A DNA stretch of 64,000 bases from Flavobacteriales bacterium UBA6057 (GCA_002428995.1 DIYJ01000007.1:124001-188000); one strand, 5' to 3'; positions 49,520-59,147 are shown, numbered from the stretch's first letter. Made by a program: numbers and translations. The notes: generated from the letters alone by a model not told the origin.

Positions 49520-49918
49520 ATGAGAAAGATTGAACACCTCGGCATTGCGGTAAAGGACATTGAGCAAGCCAATGAAACCTACTCGAAACTCCTTGGAGTT
49601 AAGCCCTACAAGCAAGAAGCAGTAGAAAGTGAAGGAGTGAAGACTTCCTTCTTCATGCTCGGTGAATCAAAGATTGAATTGCTCGAAGCGACCAACGCTG
49701 ACAGTGCCATCGCCAAATACATCGAAAAAAGAGGAGAGGGCATTCATCACATTGCCATAGATGTAGAGGACATTCAAGCAGAACGTCAGCGGCTCATTGA
49801 CGAAGGTTTCCAGCCAATCGGTGATATTAAGGAGGGAGCAGACAATAAACTGATCTGCTTCTTCCATCCCAAGAGCACGAATGGAGTGCTCACCGAGCTA
49901 TGCCAGGAGCGCCCCTAA
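49520..49918 (+). CDS. mce: Methylmalonyl-CoA epimerase
   Basis: 132 residues, the usual length. Glyoxalase-fold with metal-binding pattern: KIEHLGIAVKDIEQA at the start, KIELLEATNADSAIAKYIEKRGEGIHHIAIDVEDI in the middle and GVLTELCQ near the end. It interconverts (R)- and (S)-methylmalonyl-CoA, between propionyl-CoA carboxylase (a candidate beta subunit is at 25209) and the mutase. Its ATG lies directly behind the terminator of the preceding gene; overlaps the convergent HAD gene by 21 bases. Confidence 0.93.
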   Translation: MRKIEHLGIAVKDIEQANETYSKLLGVKPYKQEAVESEGVKTSFFMLGESKIELLEATNADSAIAKYIEKRGEGIHHIAIDVEDIQAERQRLIDEGFQPIGDIKEGADNKLICFFHPKSTNGVLTELCQERP

Positions 49919-50527
49919 CTCCTGTTCCAGATCGTGGATTGATTGCAGGTGAATGGTTTGCAGGCCAAGCTTATTGGCTGAGGCAATGTGCTGTGGGCTG
50001 TCATCAATGAACAGCGTGGAAGACGCTTTTAAGCCCTGTTCCTCCAGGATCAATTGAAACGCCTCAGGGTCAGGCTTTCGCAGGCCGATTTCATGGGACA
50101 AGTACACCTTGTTGAAATAAGCATCCATGCTGGTAGATCCCGTGCTTTTGCGAAGCACTTCGTTGTAGCACTCCAAGTGAATCTGATTGGTGTTGCTCAA
50201 CAGAAATACCGGAAGTTTTGCTTTCACCTGTTGGATGTAGTCCAGTCTTCCTTCCGGAAAATCTAAGATGATGGCGTTCCAGGCATCGGTCAATTGATCC
50301 TCCGAAGCGGAGGGCAAGCTCCTTTTCAGTTCCGCACGGAAATCGTCAGGGCTGATCTGTCCGCACTCAAGCTTGTCAAAGAGTCCCGACTGCCTCATCT
50401 GACTATACTGCTCATCAAAGTTTTCGTAGCCCAGCGCCTGAAAAGCCTGAACAGTGAGGTTGTAATCTATGTCCAGTACCACACCTCCCAAATCGAAGAT
50501 GATCGCACGAATCTCGAGCTTACTCAT
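49898..50527 (-). CDS. HAD-family hydrolase (YihX-like phosphatase)
   Basis: 209 residues. HAD motif I IIFDLGGVVLDIDYN (nucleophile Asp; Gly replaces the usual second Asp, as in many HAD-IA relatives), motif II VFLLSNTNQ, motif III LRKPDPEAF with Lys, motif IV LFIDDSPQHI. Likely dephosphorylates a small sugar phosphate or related metabolite in the cytoplasm; substrate unknown. Convergent with the epimerase gene. Confidence 0.88.
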   Translation of the reverse strand: MSKLEIRAIIFDLGGVVLDIDYNLTVQAFQALGYENFDEQYSQMRQSGLFDKLECGQISPDDFRAELKRSLPSASEDQLTDAWNAIILDFPEGRLDYIQQVKAKLPVFLLSNTNQIHLECYNEVLRKSTGSTSMDAYFNKVYLSHEIGLRKPDPEAFQLILEEQGLKASSTLFIDDSPQHIASANKLGLQTIHLQSIHDLEQELGALLA

Positions 50528-50682
50528 TTGAATGCCGGAAAGTACGAATGATTACTTTTGCTGCCCTTTTGAAATCAGCCACTCAGTGTTGGTTACGCCA
50601 CTCGATGAGAGCAGTTTCAGAAGGGCTGATCTTATTTCTCCTGCACTCTTTTTTGCGCATCGGTGAATGCAGATTGGTTGCT

Positions 50683-50756
50683 GGTCCTATAGCTCAGTTG
50701 GTTAGAGCACCTGACTCATAATCAGGTGGTCCTTGGTTCGAGCCCAAGTGGGACCA
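50683..50756 (+). tRNA. tRNA with CAU anticodon (Ile2 or elongator Met)
   Basis: A complete cloverleaf: acceptor stem GGTCCTA / TGGGACC, D-arm AGCTCAGTTGGTTAGAGC, anticodon stem-loop CCTGACTCATAATCAGG with anticodon CAT, T-arm CTTGG-TTCGAGC-CCAAG, discriminator A, no encoded CCA. CAU anticodons belong to elongator Met or, after lysidine modification, to Ile2; the sequence does not decide. Followed at once by a terminator. Confidence 0.92.
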
Positions 50757-50762
50757 CTTTTG

Positions 50763-50799
50763 AAAAAAGCCTCTGAAGAAGCCTTTCAGAGGCTTTTTT
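50763..50799 (+). terminator. Terminator of the tRNA gene
   Basis: A stem AAGCCTCTGA / TCAGAGGCTT with a 9-base loop and TTTTTT tail, seven bases after the tRNA. The A-run on its left side could let it also work from the other strand. Confidence 0.85.
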
Positions 50800-50921
50800 A
50801 TGATGCCTTTTTTCGCTCCTCTGGCTTCAGCATTGTTCAGCAATTAACATTTTTTTAGAAAGGCCGTCAAGCGAAATGGCCTCGAGACGTTTCTAGGGGG
50901 AAATGACAAACGTTTCTTGCC

Positions 50922-51458
50922 ATGAAAACCACCATGCTTGCCTCGTTGCCCTTCATGTCCTTTCCAGTATTTGAAGGAATTAATCTCGACTTTGGCTTCG
51001 GTAAAACCGGAGCAAACTGGAACCTCCATCACGGTTGTATGCTTGGGAAAAACTCTTTTGGTGAAGTAGAACTCAATCGTCAGGCTGTCAGGCTCTACGG
51101 AACTTTGCACTCACAAGATTGCGTTGGCTTTGCTTCGCTGCAAAGCCCATTGAAGGCATTCGATCTGGTAGGGATGGAGCAATTGGTCATTCGCTACAGA
51201 ACCAAAGGTCAACGGCTGTCCATTAGCCTGGAGTCTAACAGTGATTCCAGCCACAAGCTATTCCTGGAGCAGACCGGTGGAAAGTGGAAGACAGCCAGGT
51301 ATTTTATTACCCAATTCAAGAAATACAGCCAAGGAAGACTCTCGGGTGGAAGCATCACGGCCGAGGCGTTGGCCAGCGTTGAGCGCATTGGTTTCAGCAT
51401 CGCTGATCAAAAAGAAGGCGATTTTGATATCGAGGTGGATTACTTGCGTTTTCACTGA
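50922..51458 (+). CDS. CIA30-like (complex I intermediate-associated) beta-sandwich protein
   Basis: 178 residues. The pattern fits the CIA30/NDUFAF1 galactose-binding-like fold: an early NWNLHHGCMLGKNSFGEVE strand, VRLYGTLHSQDCVGFASLQS, LVIRYRTKGQRLSISLES and a closing RIGFSIADQKEGDFDIEVDYLRF. The N-terminus is short and not a clear signal peptide. In eukaryotes such proteins assist complex I assembly; bacterial members are often uncharacterised carbohydrate- or envelope-linked proteins. Monocistronic. Confidence 0.78.
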   Translation: MKTTMLASLPFMSFPVFEGINLDFGFGKTGANWNLHHGCMLGKNSFGEVELNRQAVRLYGTLHSQDCVGFASLQSPLKAFDLVGMEQLVIRYRTKGQRLSISLESNSDSSHKLFLEQTGGKWKTARYFITQFKKYSQGRLSGGSITAEALASVERIGFSIADQKEGDFDIEVDYLRFH

Positions 51459-51569
51459 ATGATCATGCGTTTTTGAGGTAGGGCAGGCCGCATGCACATA
51501 CTTAAATTCATGTATGCCTTGCGTCAATCTACCCTTGATCGAAGGTGAAAGAATGAGGTTCTTTGCTGT

Positions 51570-53669
51570 TTGCACTTGAATCATTCGAATGTGCTGAAGG
51601 CTTTTACAAGACCATTCCTCCTTGTGCTGCTGTTCGCTCTTGTTGGGTTTAACCTGGTAAAAGGTCAATCAAATCAGCAAGCCATTGACAGTGTCCTTCT
51701 GGCGATACCAAAAGCCAATGATTCGATCAAGGTGAACCTCTACCTCGAGTTGGTGGCACTCACCTACCACTCCGATTATTCTCAGGCACTGGCTTATTCT
51801 CAGAGTGCACTTATGCTCGCCCGGAGCATTGGTTACACCCGGGCCATCGCAGGTTCTTTGATGAATTCCGCTACTATCTACACGCATCAGGAAAGGTATT
51901 CAGAGGCGATCGAACATTATGAACTCGCATTGGATGCGTTCAAAGCGAATAAGGACAGTGTCGGGATTGCGATGTGTTATGGTAACCTCGCCAGTCTGCA
52001 TCAGCGCATCGCGGAATGGGGCAAAGCCTTGGACTATGCTAAACAGTCAAGAAGTATAAGCCTGAGCTTTCAAGACTCTGTGGGAGTGGCTATTTCTTCC
52101 GGGACTCTGGGTGCAGTATACAAGAGTCTGGGCTTGCAGGATAGCTCGATACGCTACTACCGTGAGAGTCTTGAACTCTACTTCAAAGTAGGTCGTGAGA
52201 GTGACCGCGCTACCACTCTTGCCAATCTGGGACTCGCTTTTCAGGACCTCGGTAAATATGCGCAGGCCGGAAAGTGCTTTCAGGAAGCTTTGGAAGTTCA
52301 CCAAAAGCTTGAGAGGCAAAAGGATATTGCTATGGTTCATCAGTACATTGGTCAGAACGCCTATCGCCAAGAGCTGTGGGATACAGCAGTCATGCATTTC
52401 AACAAGTCGTTGGCTTTCTTTTCTGAGCTTGGTGATCAGCAGGGGCAGGCAAAGTCATTGCACAGCTTTGCCCAGGTTTATGCTGCGCAAGGCGAATACG
52501 AAAAGGCACTGTCGTTTTATCGCGATGCAATTCAGCTGAAACGCCAGCAGCCTAACCAGCAAAGCCTTGCAACCTCGCTCCTCGCCATTGGGAGCGTCTT
52601 TCGCAAGCTTTCGATGGAGGATAGCGCGAGCTTCTACATCGATCGAGCTGTAGACATAGGCAAGGCTGGAGACTACAAAAAGGTATTGCGAGGAGCTGCC
52701 AGGGAAAGGTCTCTGCATCTGCAATCCATAGGCGACTTTGAAGGTGCTTTAAAGCAGGAGGAAATCTACAGCAAGGTAACCGACTCCATGATGGGGGCAT
52801 CCAGCTTTGCATCACTGGAGCAGCTGAGGGCAGATTACAATGCCAACAGAGTTCAGCTGCTGGAGCAGGAGGCTGAGGCGCGGAAGCAGCTATTAGAGAT
52901 TGAGCAGAGCGAGAGCAACGTTCAGAAAATGATCATTCTGATCCTTGCGCTTCTACTCGGGCTGTTGGTCATGGTTCTTCTCTGGCGCAGAATGAGAAGT
53001 CGGGTTTTGGCGCGTGAATCGCTGATCAAAGAGCGCGAGATTGGAGTGCTGGCTATGATCGATGCGGATCATCAGGTGCGCGAAAAGGTTTCCCGCGATT
53101 TGCATGATGGTTTGGGACAAGTATTGGCAGGCCTCAAGCTGAGAATGCATGGTCTTTCCAAAAGATTCAAGGTCAACGATCCTGAGGTGATCAAGGAAAT
53201 GGGAATGCTCGACAGGCTCATCGAAAATGCGATTGAGGAGGTACGCACGATTGCCTACCTCATGATTCCTCCGTTGTTGAAAGAGCGCGGCTTGGTTGCC
53301 GCGCTGGAAGAGATGCTCGCAGCGAGCATCGACCAGGAGCAGTTGAAGTACGAGCTATCTACCGTTGGCGATACTTCAAGATTGCCGGAAGTGGTGGAGC
53401 GGAGCCTTTATCGTGTGTGTCAGGAGTTGGTAAGCAACACCATCAAGCATGCCAATGCCACCGCCCTCTGGGTTCAACTGATTCATACCAAAGAACAGAT
53501 CTTATTGACCGTAGAGGATAATGGTATTGGTTTCGATTATGATGAATGCCAGGCCAAAGGCTCCGGTTTGCGAAACATGAAGAGCAGGATCGAGGCGTTG
53601 GGAGGTAAATTGGTAGTAGAGCGTCCCTCCGATCAGGGCCAGGTCACAAAAATCAGAATCCCACTATGA
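51570..53669 (+). CDS. TPR sensor histidine kinase of the NarX/DesK (HisKA_3) type
   Basis: 699 residues from TTG 51570; a GTG at 51591 gives a shorter signal peptide start and is equally plausible. A signal segment (about 10-32), an extracytoplasmic TPR array (about 45-400), a helical linker, one span (about 450-470, IILILALLLGLLVMVLLW) and a kinase core: HisKA_3 EKVSRDLHDGLGQVLAG with His512, N-box ELVSNTIKHAN, G1 VEDNGIGFD, G2 GSGLRNMKSRIEALGG. The gene overlaps its response regulator by 4 bases, so they form one two-component system. The stimulus is unknown. Confidence 0.92.
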   Translation: MHLNHSNVLKAFTRPFLLVLLFALVGFNLVKGQSNQQAIDSVLLAIPKANDSIKVNLYLELVALTYHSDYSQALAYSQSALMLARSIGYTRAIAGSLMNSATIYTHQERYSEAIEHYELALDAFKANKDSVGIAMCYGNLASLHQRIAEWGKALDYAKQSRSISLSFQDSVGVAISSGTLGAVYKSLGLQDSSIRYYRESLELYFKVGRESDRATTLANLGLAFQDLGKYAQAGKCFQEALEVHQKLERQKDIAMVHQYIGQNAYRQELWDTAVMHFNKSLAFFSELGDQQGQAKSLHSFAQVYAAQGEYEKALSFYRDAIQLKRQQPNQQSLATSLLAIGSVFRKLSMEDSASFYIDRAVDIGKAGDYKKVLRGAARERSLHLQSIGDFEGALKQEEIYSKVTDSMMGASSFASLEQLRADYNANRVQLLEQEAEARKQLLEIEQSESNVQKMIILILALLLGLLVMVLLWRRMRSRVLARESLIKEREIGVLAMIDADHQVREKVSRDLHDGLGQVLAGLKLRMHGLSKRFKVNDPEVIKEMGMLDRLIENAIEEVRTIAYLMIPPLLKERGLVAALEEMLAASIDQEQLKYELSTVGDTSRLPEVVERSLYRVCQELVSNTIKHANATALWVQLIHTKEQILLTVEDNGIGFDYDECQAKGSGLRNMKSRIEALGGKLVVERPSDQGQVTKIRIPL

Positions 53670-54322
53670 AAAAGAACATTCAGGTATTGATCGTGGATGA
53701 TACGCGACTGGTGAACGAGGGTATTAATTCCCTGTTATCAGACAAAGATGGAATCGAGGTCATCGGGAATGTGCTGAGTGGTCTCGAATGCATTGACTTC
53801 ATCCAGAAGCATTCGGTGGATGTGGTTTTGCTCGATCATCAGATGCCGGAGATGAGCGGCTTGGAAACCCTTCAGAAAATCAATGAGCTGGGCAGCAATG
53901 TGAAGGTTGTACTACTCACACTTTTCAACGAGCAGAATCTTCTCAAGGCATATATGGATGTGGGTATTCAAGGATGTATGCTCAAACAGGACAGTCCCAG
54001 CGAGCTCGCTTTTGGTATTCAGATGGTGGCGCAGGGGGAACCATACTTTTCTTCTTCCGTTGCCAAGGTTTTAGCAGGCAGAGCAAGCCGAACGGTGAAG
54101 CCTTCCAACGCTGGAAGGCCCGTAGATGTAGATCGGCTTACCAAGGCCGAGTGGCAAATACTCGCGCTGATTGGTGAAGGCATGTCAGTGGAAGAAATCA
54201 GCAAGATCCGGCATACGTCTGCGAAAACAGTCAGTCGACAAAAGCAGAGCATCATGGACAAGCTCAATATCCATAAGGAAACGAAACTTATGAGGTATGC
54301 CATTAACCATGGCATTGAATAG
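53666..54322 (+). CDS. NarL/LuxR-type response regulator
   Basis: 218 residues. Receiver domain with acidic pocket LIVDDTRLV, phospho-acceptor Asp in VVLLDHQMPEMSG, and Lys in GCMLKQDSP; C-terminal LuxR HTH LTKAEWQILALIGEGMSVEEI with KTVSRQKQSIMDKL. It is phosphorylated by the preceding TPR kinase and should bind DNA as a dimer. The HTH begins LTKAEWQ in place of LTxRExE, a slightly unusual variant. Target genes not identified. Confidence 0.94.
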   Translation: MKKNIQVLIVDDTRLVNEGINSLLSDKDGIEVIGNVLSGLECIDFIQKHSVDVVLLDHQMPEMSGLETLQKINELGSNVKVVLLTLFNEQNLLKAYMDVGIQGCMLKQDSPSELAFGIQMVAQGEPYFSSSVAKVLAGRASRTVKPSNAGRPVDVDRLTKAEWQILALIGEGMSVEEISKIRHTSAKTVSRQKQSIMDKLNIHKETKLMRYAINHGIE

Positions 54323-54387
54323 ACGTTGTTAGTCGCTTCCAGCATGGTTTTCAGATCTCGGAATGCACCTGAGGGTAGAACCGAATG

Positions 54388-55119
54388 CTATGAAGTCAGT
54401 TGAAGCTTATCGAGAATGCTCTTGCGCAGGCGCGTGCTGATTGGAACTTTAGCTCCACCCTCCAAGATGAGCTCACCACCATCGGCTTTGTTGTAACCCT
54501 TGATGTGGAAGCGGTTTACCAGATGAGATTGATGCGTGCGCAAGAACCCCTTGGAAATCAATTGATCCTCGTAATTCTTTAGGTTTTTGCTTGTCACAAT
54601 TTTTTGTCCATCCGTGAGGAAGAACTCCGAGTAGCTGCCGTTTGCTTCTACCCTGATGATGTCCTGGAAGTGAGCCAGGTGATAGAACTGACCGGAAGCG
54701 AGAACGAGCCGGTCTTGTGGGGGCTGTATTGCGCTGTCCTTATTCCCAGACCTTTCCCTTTCCGGAAGTGTCGCCAGTCGGTTCACAGCTTCTTTCAGTT
54801 CTGCCGGGTCCACCGGTTTTAGCAGGTAGTCGACAGCCTGCACTTTGATGGCATCAATGGCGTATTGGCTGTGAGCGGTGGTGAAGATGATGGGAGGCAA
54901 GTGCTTGCGGCCAGCTATTTCGATGAGTTCGAACCCACTCATCTGAGGCATTTCAATATCCAGGAAGAGCACATCAACGGGGTTGTTCTTTAAGTAGAGC
55001 AGCGCCTCTGAAGCCTTGTCGAAGACTTCAACCGGACCTATCTCAGGACAGTGCCGGTTGATTTGTGTGCCCAGGTGCTCTGCTGACATGTAGTCATCAT
55101 CTATTACCAATGCCTTCAT
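54388..55119 (-). CDS. LytTR-type response regulator
   Basis: 243 residues. Receiver domain ALVIDDDYMSAEHL with phospho-Asp in VLFLDIEMPQMSGFE and Lys in DYLLKPVDP; a C-terminal LytTR DNA-binding domain (DIIRVEANGSYSEFFLTDGQKI ... FLRTHQSHLVNRFHI). It lies 7 bases after the stop of a propeller-type LytS-like kinase gene and is its partner. Convergent with the NarL-type regulator. Confidence 0.94.
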   Translation of the reverse strand: MKALVIDDDYMSAEHLGTQINRHCPEIGPVEVFDKASEALLYLKNNPVDVLFLDIEMPQMSGFELIEIAGRKHLPPIIFTTAHSQYAIDAIKVQAVDYLLKPVDPAELKEAVNRLATLPERERSGNKDSAIQPPQDRLVLASGQFYHLAHFQDIIRVEANGSYSEFFLTDGQKIVTSKNLKNYEDQLISKGFLRTHQSHLVNRFHIKGYNKADGGELILEGGAKVPISTRLRKSILDKLQLTS

Positions 55120-55126
55120 ATCCTGA

Positions 55127-58100
55127 TTAACGAGTATTTAGTGTGTCACGATCTGTTGCCTTGAGAAGCGGATTTAACTCCGCCTTGTTGAGATGCAGCG
55201 GGATTTTAAACGAAACTCTCGTTCCTGTTGGGTTTCCGTGTTCATCCTCCAGGTCCGTCACTATTGCCCCTGCTGTGCTTCCCAGGTTAAAGGCCTCGAT
55301 CCTTCTGGAAGCGATCATCATACCATATGAACGTTCTTTGTCTCTGGAGGTTCCCATTTGGGCGGAGGCTTTTCGTCCGATTCCATTGTCCTCAATGCGG
55401 ACATCCAACAGCGATCCTTCCCGGATGATGATGAGGGTGATTTTGCGATCGCCTTCCTTGTGCTGAAGGCCGTGCCATATGGCGTTTTCGATGTAGGGCT
55501 GAAAGAGTGCCGGAGGAATCAGGATGTCCTCTTCATTCACTCCACGCAGCTCCACCTGAAAATCAATCCCGGAGCCTTTGAACCGCTCAGACTCCAGGGA
55601 AACATAGTGTCGCATCAGCTCTAATTCTTCGCTCAGTGGTATGGTGCTCTTCTCAGAATTGTCCAACACCGTGCGTATAATCCGGGAAAATCGATGCAGG
55701 TAGAGTTCAGCATCCTCCGCCCGGTTCTTGGATAAGAAATACATCACTGAGGTGATGGAATTAAAGATGAAATGGGGGTTTAGCTGAGCCTTGATGGCAC
55801 GCATTTCCAGTCGTGACATTTCCAGGGCAGTCTTCGATTTTTGAGCTTCCAGCGCGCGAATTTGCCGACTTCTGAATTGCACAAAGGCCAGAACGGATAA
55901 GATGAGCAGAAGCCCCATGGTGATTCGGAACCACAAGGTTTCCCAATAGGGAGCAGCCACGTGAAAACTCACCGTTTTGGCTTCACTCCATGGCACCTGC
56001 ATGATGCGGCTTTGCAGCATAAAGGTGTAATCTCCCGGATCGAGGTTGGTAAACTGGATTTGCCGATAGCTGGTGGTAAACCATGTGGAGTCTAAGCCGA
56101 CCAGCCGATAGCGATACTTCAAAGGTTCCCTTCTGAAACTCAGGCTTCCAAACTCAAAGCTCAAGGTGTTCTGGTCATATTCCAGATCATAGGAACTTCT
56201 GTTCGGTCGTAGCTCATGATTGATCCTGACCTCATCAATGACGGCTCGTTCTCTTCGGTCTTCGATCAGCAACTCAGAGCGGTTCGCTATGAAAAGTCCA
56301 AAGGGACAACCCCAAAAGATTTTTTCCCGTGTCGCCAACAATCCGTTGGATGGAATGTCCCATGATGCCCGGTCATCAAATTGAAATTCCTCTATCTGAG
56401 TCTCCAGTCCTGAAGTGGTGAATTTCAGAAGCGTTCCTCGGTTATTATAACTGCTGGCCCAAAGAGAACCATCACTTGCTGTGCTCATGCTCCTGGGCAT
56501 AATCTCGTCCCCATGAGAGTCGAGCAGCCGCTCGCAGTGCTTTCCGGTGATCCTGAAAAAACCTTTCCACGGGGCGCCCTGAGCCCAAATGCTTCCCAGG
56601 CTACTCTCAATGCACAGAACATTTTCAAGCAGGGAGGAAGGCATATCAAAATCCGGTCTTACAAAGTTGGAGTCTTCCAATACCCACAACCCATCGGATG
56701 CACCAATCCAAATGGATCCGTCATCATGAACCACCAGATCTCTTAGGATTCTGTGGGGCTTCGAGATCACCACTATTTGATCATCCACAATGGTGAACAC
56801 CTCCAAGCTGGTGCAACCATACACCTGACCTTCCTCGGTGATGAAAAGATCCCTGACGCCTTTTCCCACCATTTTCTTTTGTGCACTGGAGTGAGGGATT
56901 TTTGTCCACTTGCCATCCTTCCAATACGCCATCAATTCGGGGAATCCAGCCCACAGAATGTCTCTCCCCTCATCGTACTCCAAAGATTCGAAGCTGCTGA
57001 TCCCGCGTTGATTCACACGTGCAAGTGCTTCTTCGATGGGTGCCAGTTCGCGAATGGTGTCACCAATGCGCTCGTAGATTCTCTGTTGAGCATTCAAGCA
57101 ATACATGACACTATCATTGCCCGTGACGTGTTCAATTTCCTTGAAGGGGGCAAAACCGCTTTTGTCTGATATATGAGGAATGTTGGGTGGCGCAATGTGA
57201 CCAAAGCCCTGCTTTGACATGCTGCACCACAATCCACCTAACTCGTCTTCGCCTATCATTCTGCACGACATCTCTCCCATCCGGTCAAACGCTCTCAGGT
57301 CATCATCAAGAGCGAGTCGCAGTCCGCTGGTGTTCGTTCCGATCCACAAGCGCTTCTTGCTGTCCTCGAAAAGGCCGATGATGCTGTCGTCCATTTCCCG
57401 GATCTGAATCAGACTGTCCCGGCTGAACTGAATGATGGCTCTGTCACCATAGGCAAAGAGCATCACCCCGTCTTCCCGTTCCACCAGGGATGTGAGGTGC
57501 TGAACGTTGGCATAAGCTGTTTTTGTAATCAGGTGAAGCTCTCCCCAAGGGCGTTCATAGAAGATTTCGAGGGAATCAAATCCAGCATCGGTTTTGATCG
57601 AGTAAAAAAACGGAGTGCCGTCATCTAAATGTGAGATGACATACCTGTGCGAACGATCCTCACGCTTTACATCATGATGAAACTGCCCATCAGGTGTGAT
57701 CCTGAATCGCCCTCTGAAACGAGAGGATAAATGGACTGTTCCGTCCTCCGCTTCATGGAAAAATTCGACTCCGTGATAGAAGTGCTGTTTGATGCTATCC
57801 GGGATAGGTAGCTCAGTGAAGCGCTCTCCATCATAATATGCAATGAACAGCTTGCCGATGGCCCATATGCGGTTGTTTCTACCCTTGTGCAGCGCTACAG
57901 CGGCTTTTCCAATGAGAGAGGTGTCTCTATCTATCAGGTGACCCTTAAAGCCATCGAAGCGTGTGAATCCTACAGGACCGCAACAAATGGCGTAACCCAG
58001 AGAGTCAAACACCACATCGTACATCGGGAAACTTCCCATGGCTGCCCCTAAGAAGTCGGAACCGTAGAGAATGTTAGGCACAGGTCGTTGAACAGTCGCA

Positions 58101-58156
58101 TTTTGAGCATGAAGTTTCATGCATGCCAAAGCGAGCAGTAGGAGAACAAGTCGCAT
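55127..58156 (-). CDS. Propeller/Y_Y_Y sensor kinase of the LytS (His_kinase) type
   Basis: 1009 residues: signal peptide (MRLVLLLLALACMKLHA), a large extracytoplasmic region made of two-component-propeller (reg_prop) repeats such as GTNTSGLRLALDDDL and IWIGASDGLWVLED, a Y_Y_Y domain (about 660-740: LEYDQNTLSFEFGSLSFR ... GDYTFMLQSR), one span (about 752-772), then the His_kinase domain with AIKAQLNPHFIFNSITSV (His795) and a HATPase part (VRIEDNGIGRKA). Similar hybrid-like sensors in Bacteroidota often respond to carbohydrates, but this one lacks receiver and HTH parts. It acts through the adjacent LytTR regulator. Confidence 0.92.
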   Translation of the reverse strand: MRLVLLLLALACMKLHAQNATVQRPVPNILYGSDFLGAAMGSFPMYDVVFDSLGYAICCGPVGFTRFDGFKGHLIDRDTSLIGKAAVALHKGRNNRIWAIGKLFIAYYDGERFTELPIPDSIKQHFYHGVEFFHEAEDGTVHLSSRFRGRFRITPDGQFHHDVKREDRSHRYVISHLDDGTPFFYSIKTDAGFDSLEIFYERPWGELHLITKTAYANVQHLTSLVEREDGVMLFAYGDRAIIQFSRDSLIQIREMDDSIIGLFEDSKKRLWIGTNTSGLRLALDDDLRAFDRMGEMSCRMIGEDELGGLWCSMSKQGFGHIAPPNIPHISDKSGFAPFKEIEHVTGNDSVMYCLNAQQRIYERIGDTIRELAPIEEALARVNQRGISSFESLEYDEGRDILWAGFPELMAYWKDGKWTKIPHSSAQKKMVGKGVRDLFITEEGQVYGCTSLEVFTIVDDQIVVISKPHRILRDLVVHDDGSIWIGASDGLWVLEDSNFVRPDFDMPSSLLENVLCIESSLGSIWAQGAPWKGFFRITGKHCERLLDSHGDEIMPRSMSTASDGSLWASSYNNRGTLLKFTTSGLETQIEEFQFDDRASWDIPSNGLLATREKIFWGCPFGLFIANRSELLIEDRRERAVIDEVRINHELRPNRSSYDLEYDQNTLSFEFGSLSFRREPLKYRYRLVGLDSTWFTTSYRQIQFTNLDPGDYTFMLQSRIMQVPWSEAKTVSFHVAAPYWETLWFRITMGLLLILSVLAFVQFRSRQIRALEAQKSKTALEMSRLEMRAIKAQLNPHFIFNSITSVMYFLSKNRAEDAELYLHRFSRIIRTVLDNSEKSTIPLSEELELMRHYVSLESERFKGSGIDFQVELRGVNEEDILIPPALFQPYIENAIWHGLQHKEGDRKITLIIIREGSLLDVRIEDNGIGRKASAQMGTSRDKERSYGMMIASRRIEAFNLGSTAGAIVTDLEDEHGNPTGTRVSFKIPLHLNKAELNPLLKATDRDTLNTR

Positions 58157-58422
58157 GAAAGTCGGAAATCTAGTCAGGTCCTTGAAAGTAACATTAAGCT
58201 GAATAATTCATAACGAACAGCCTTCATTTCTATTGAACGGTAGATGCTTTTTGCAGTTGCTCCCTTGCATTGCCAAGCTGAGGTTTAATTCATATCCAGG
58301 GTCACGGCCTTACCCCATTCACTCTCAGGTGCCTTGACTTCACAAGAGTCGTTTGATTTTGCACAAACGCAGTTTGCGCGGCTCGATTTAAAAAATCGAT
58401 CTTCAGCCAGAATACGGAAGCT

Positions 58423-59136
58423 ATGATCATCAACCTCTTCAGCGGCCCTCGCAATATTTCCACAACCCTCATGTATTCCTTTGCCCAGCGGTCAGACATG
58501 GAAGTGATCGATGAGCCTTTTTATGCCTACCACCTGAAGCATCACAACATTGATCATCCCGGTAAGGAGGAAACCCTTCAGGTTTGGCCCAACGAAGCGG
58601 AAGAGGTTTATCAATGGATCGAGGAAAAAGCTGCCCAGACTGATCATCTGTTTTTGAAGAATATGCCACATCATGTGGTAGGTGCCGACCTGTCAGCGAT
58701 GAACGATTACAGACATCTGTTTCTCATCCGTGATCCGGCCCGAATGATCACTTCGTTCACCAAGGTGATTCAGCATCCTGCCGCCAGTGATTTTGCGCTG
58801 GAAGATCAGTGGAAGTGGTTTTCGAAGCTGGAAGCGGAAGGCCGGGCACCTTTGGTTGTGAACGCGCACACTATTCTGACGGATCCAAAAACAGCCTTGC
58901 AAAGACTCTGCGAAGCACTCGGGTTGCCCTTTGAGGAAGCGATGTTGAGCTGGCCCGAAGGTCCCAAAGAAGAAGATGGCCCATGGGCGCCCTATTGGTA
59001 TGCCAATGTGCATCAAAGCAGCGGCTTTGGAAAGCCCCGACTGGATGCTGCTGAGGTAGCTCCAGAATATCGATCGCTCTATGAAACTTTACTTCCCTTT
59101 TACCAGCAGCTCAATTCCAGGGCTATTCAACTCTAA
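58423..59136 (+). CDS. Sulfotransferase-like P-loop protein, partner of the aminotransferase-like gene
   Basis: 237 residues. PAPS-binding signs: a 5'-phosphosulfate loop LFSGPRNISTTLMYSFAQR (residues 5-23) and a 3'-phosphate motif LFLIRDPARMITSF (99-112). Several acidic and aromatic residues form the remaining core (IDEPFYAYHLKHH, EDQWKWFSKLEAEG). No signal peptide, so cytoplasmic. The next gene, 11 bases downstream, encodes a class IV aminotransferase-like protein. From memory, plant proteins annotated as branched-chain aminotransferase-like combine the same two domains in one chain, which suggests a common pathway. The substrate is unknown. Confidence 0.82.
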   Translation: MIINLFSGPRNISTTLMYSFAQRSDMEVIDEPFYAYHLKHHNIDHPGKEETLQVWPNEAEEVYQWIEEKAAQTDHLFLKNMPHHVVGADLSAMNDYRHLFLIRDPARMITSFTKVIQHPAASDFALEDQWKWFSKLEAEGRAPLVVNAHTILTDPKTALQRLCEALGLPFEEAMLSWPEGPKEEDGPWAPYWYANVHQSSGFGKPRLDAAEVAPEYRSLYETLLPFYQQLNSRAIQL

Positions 59137-59147
59137 AACCAGACACT

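Noticed and set aside
50683..50756. Initiator tRNA-fMet
   Set aside because: The acceptor's first pair is a normal G-C and there is no run of three G-C pairs in the anticodon stem as in initiator tRNAs, so elongator Met or Ile2 is more likely.
58370..58405. Small palindrome (CGATTT-AAA-AAATCG) before the sulfotransferase as an operator
   Set aside because: Short, AT-rich and found only once, so it could be chance.
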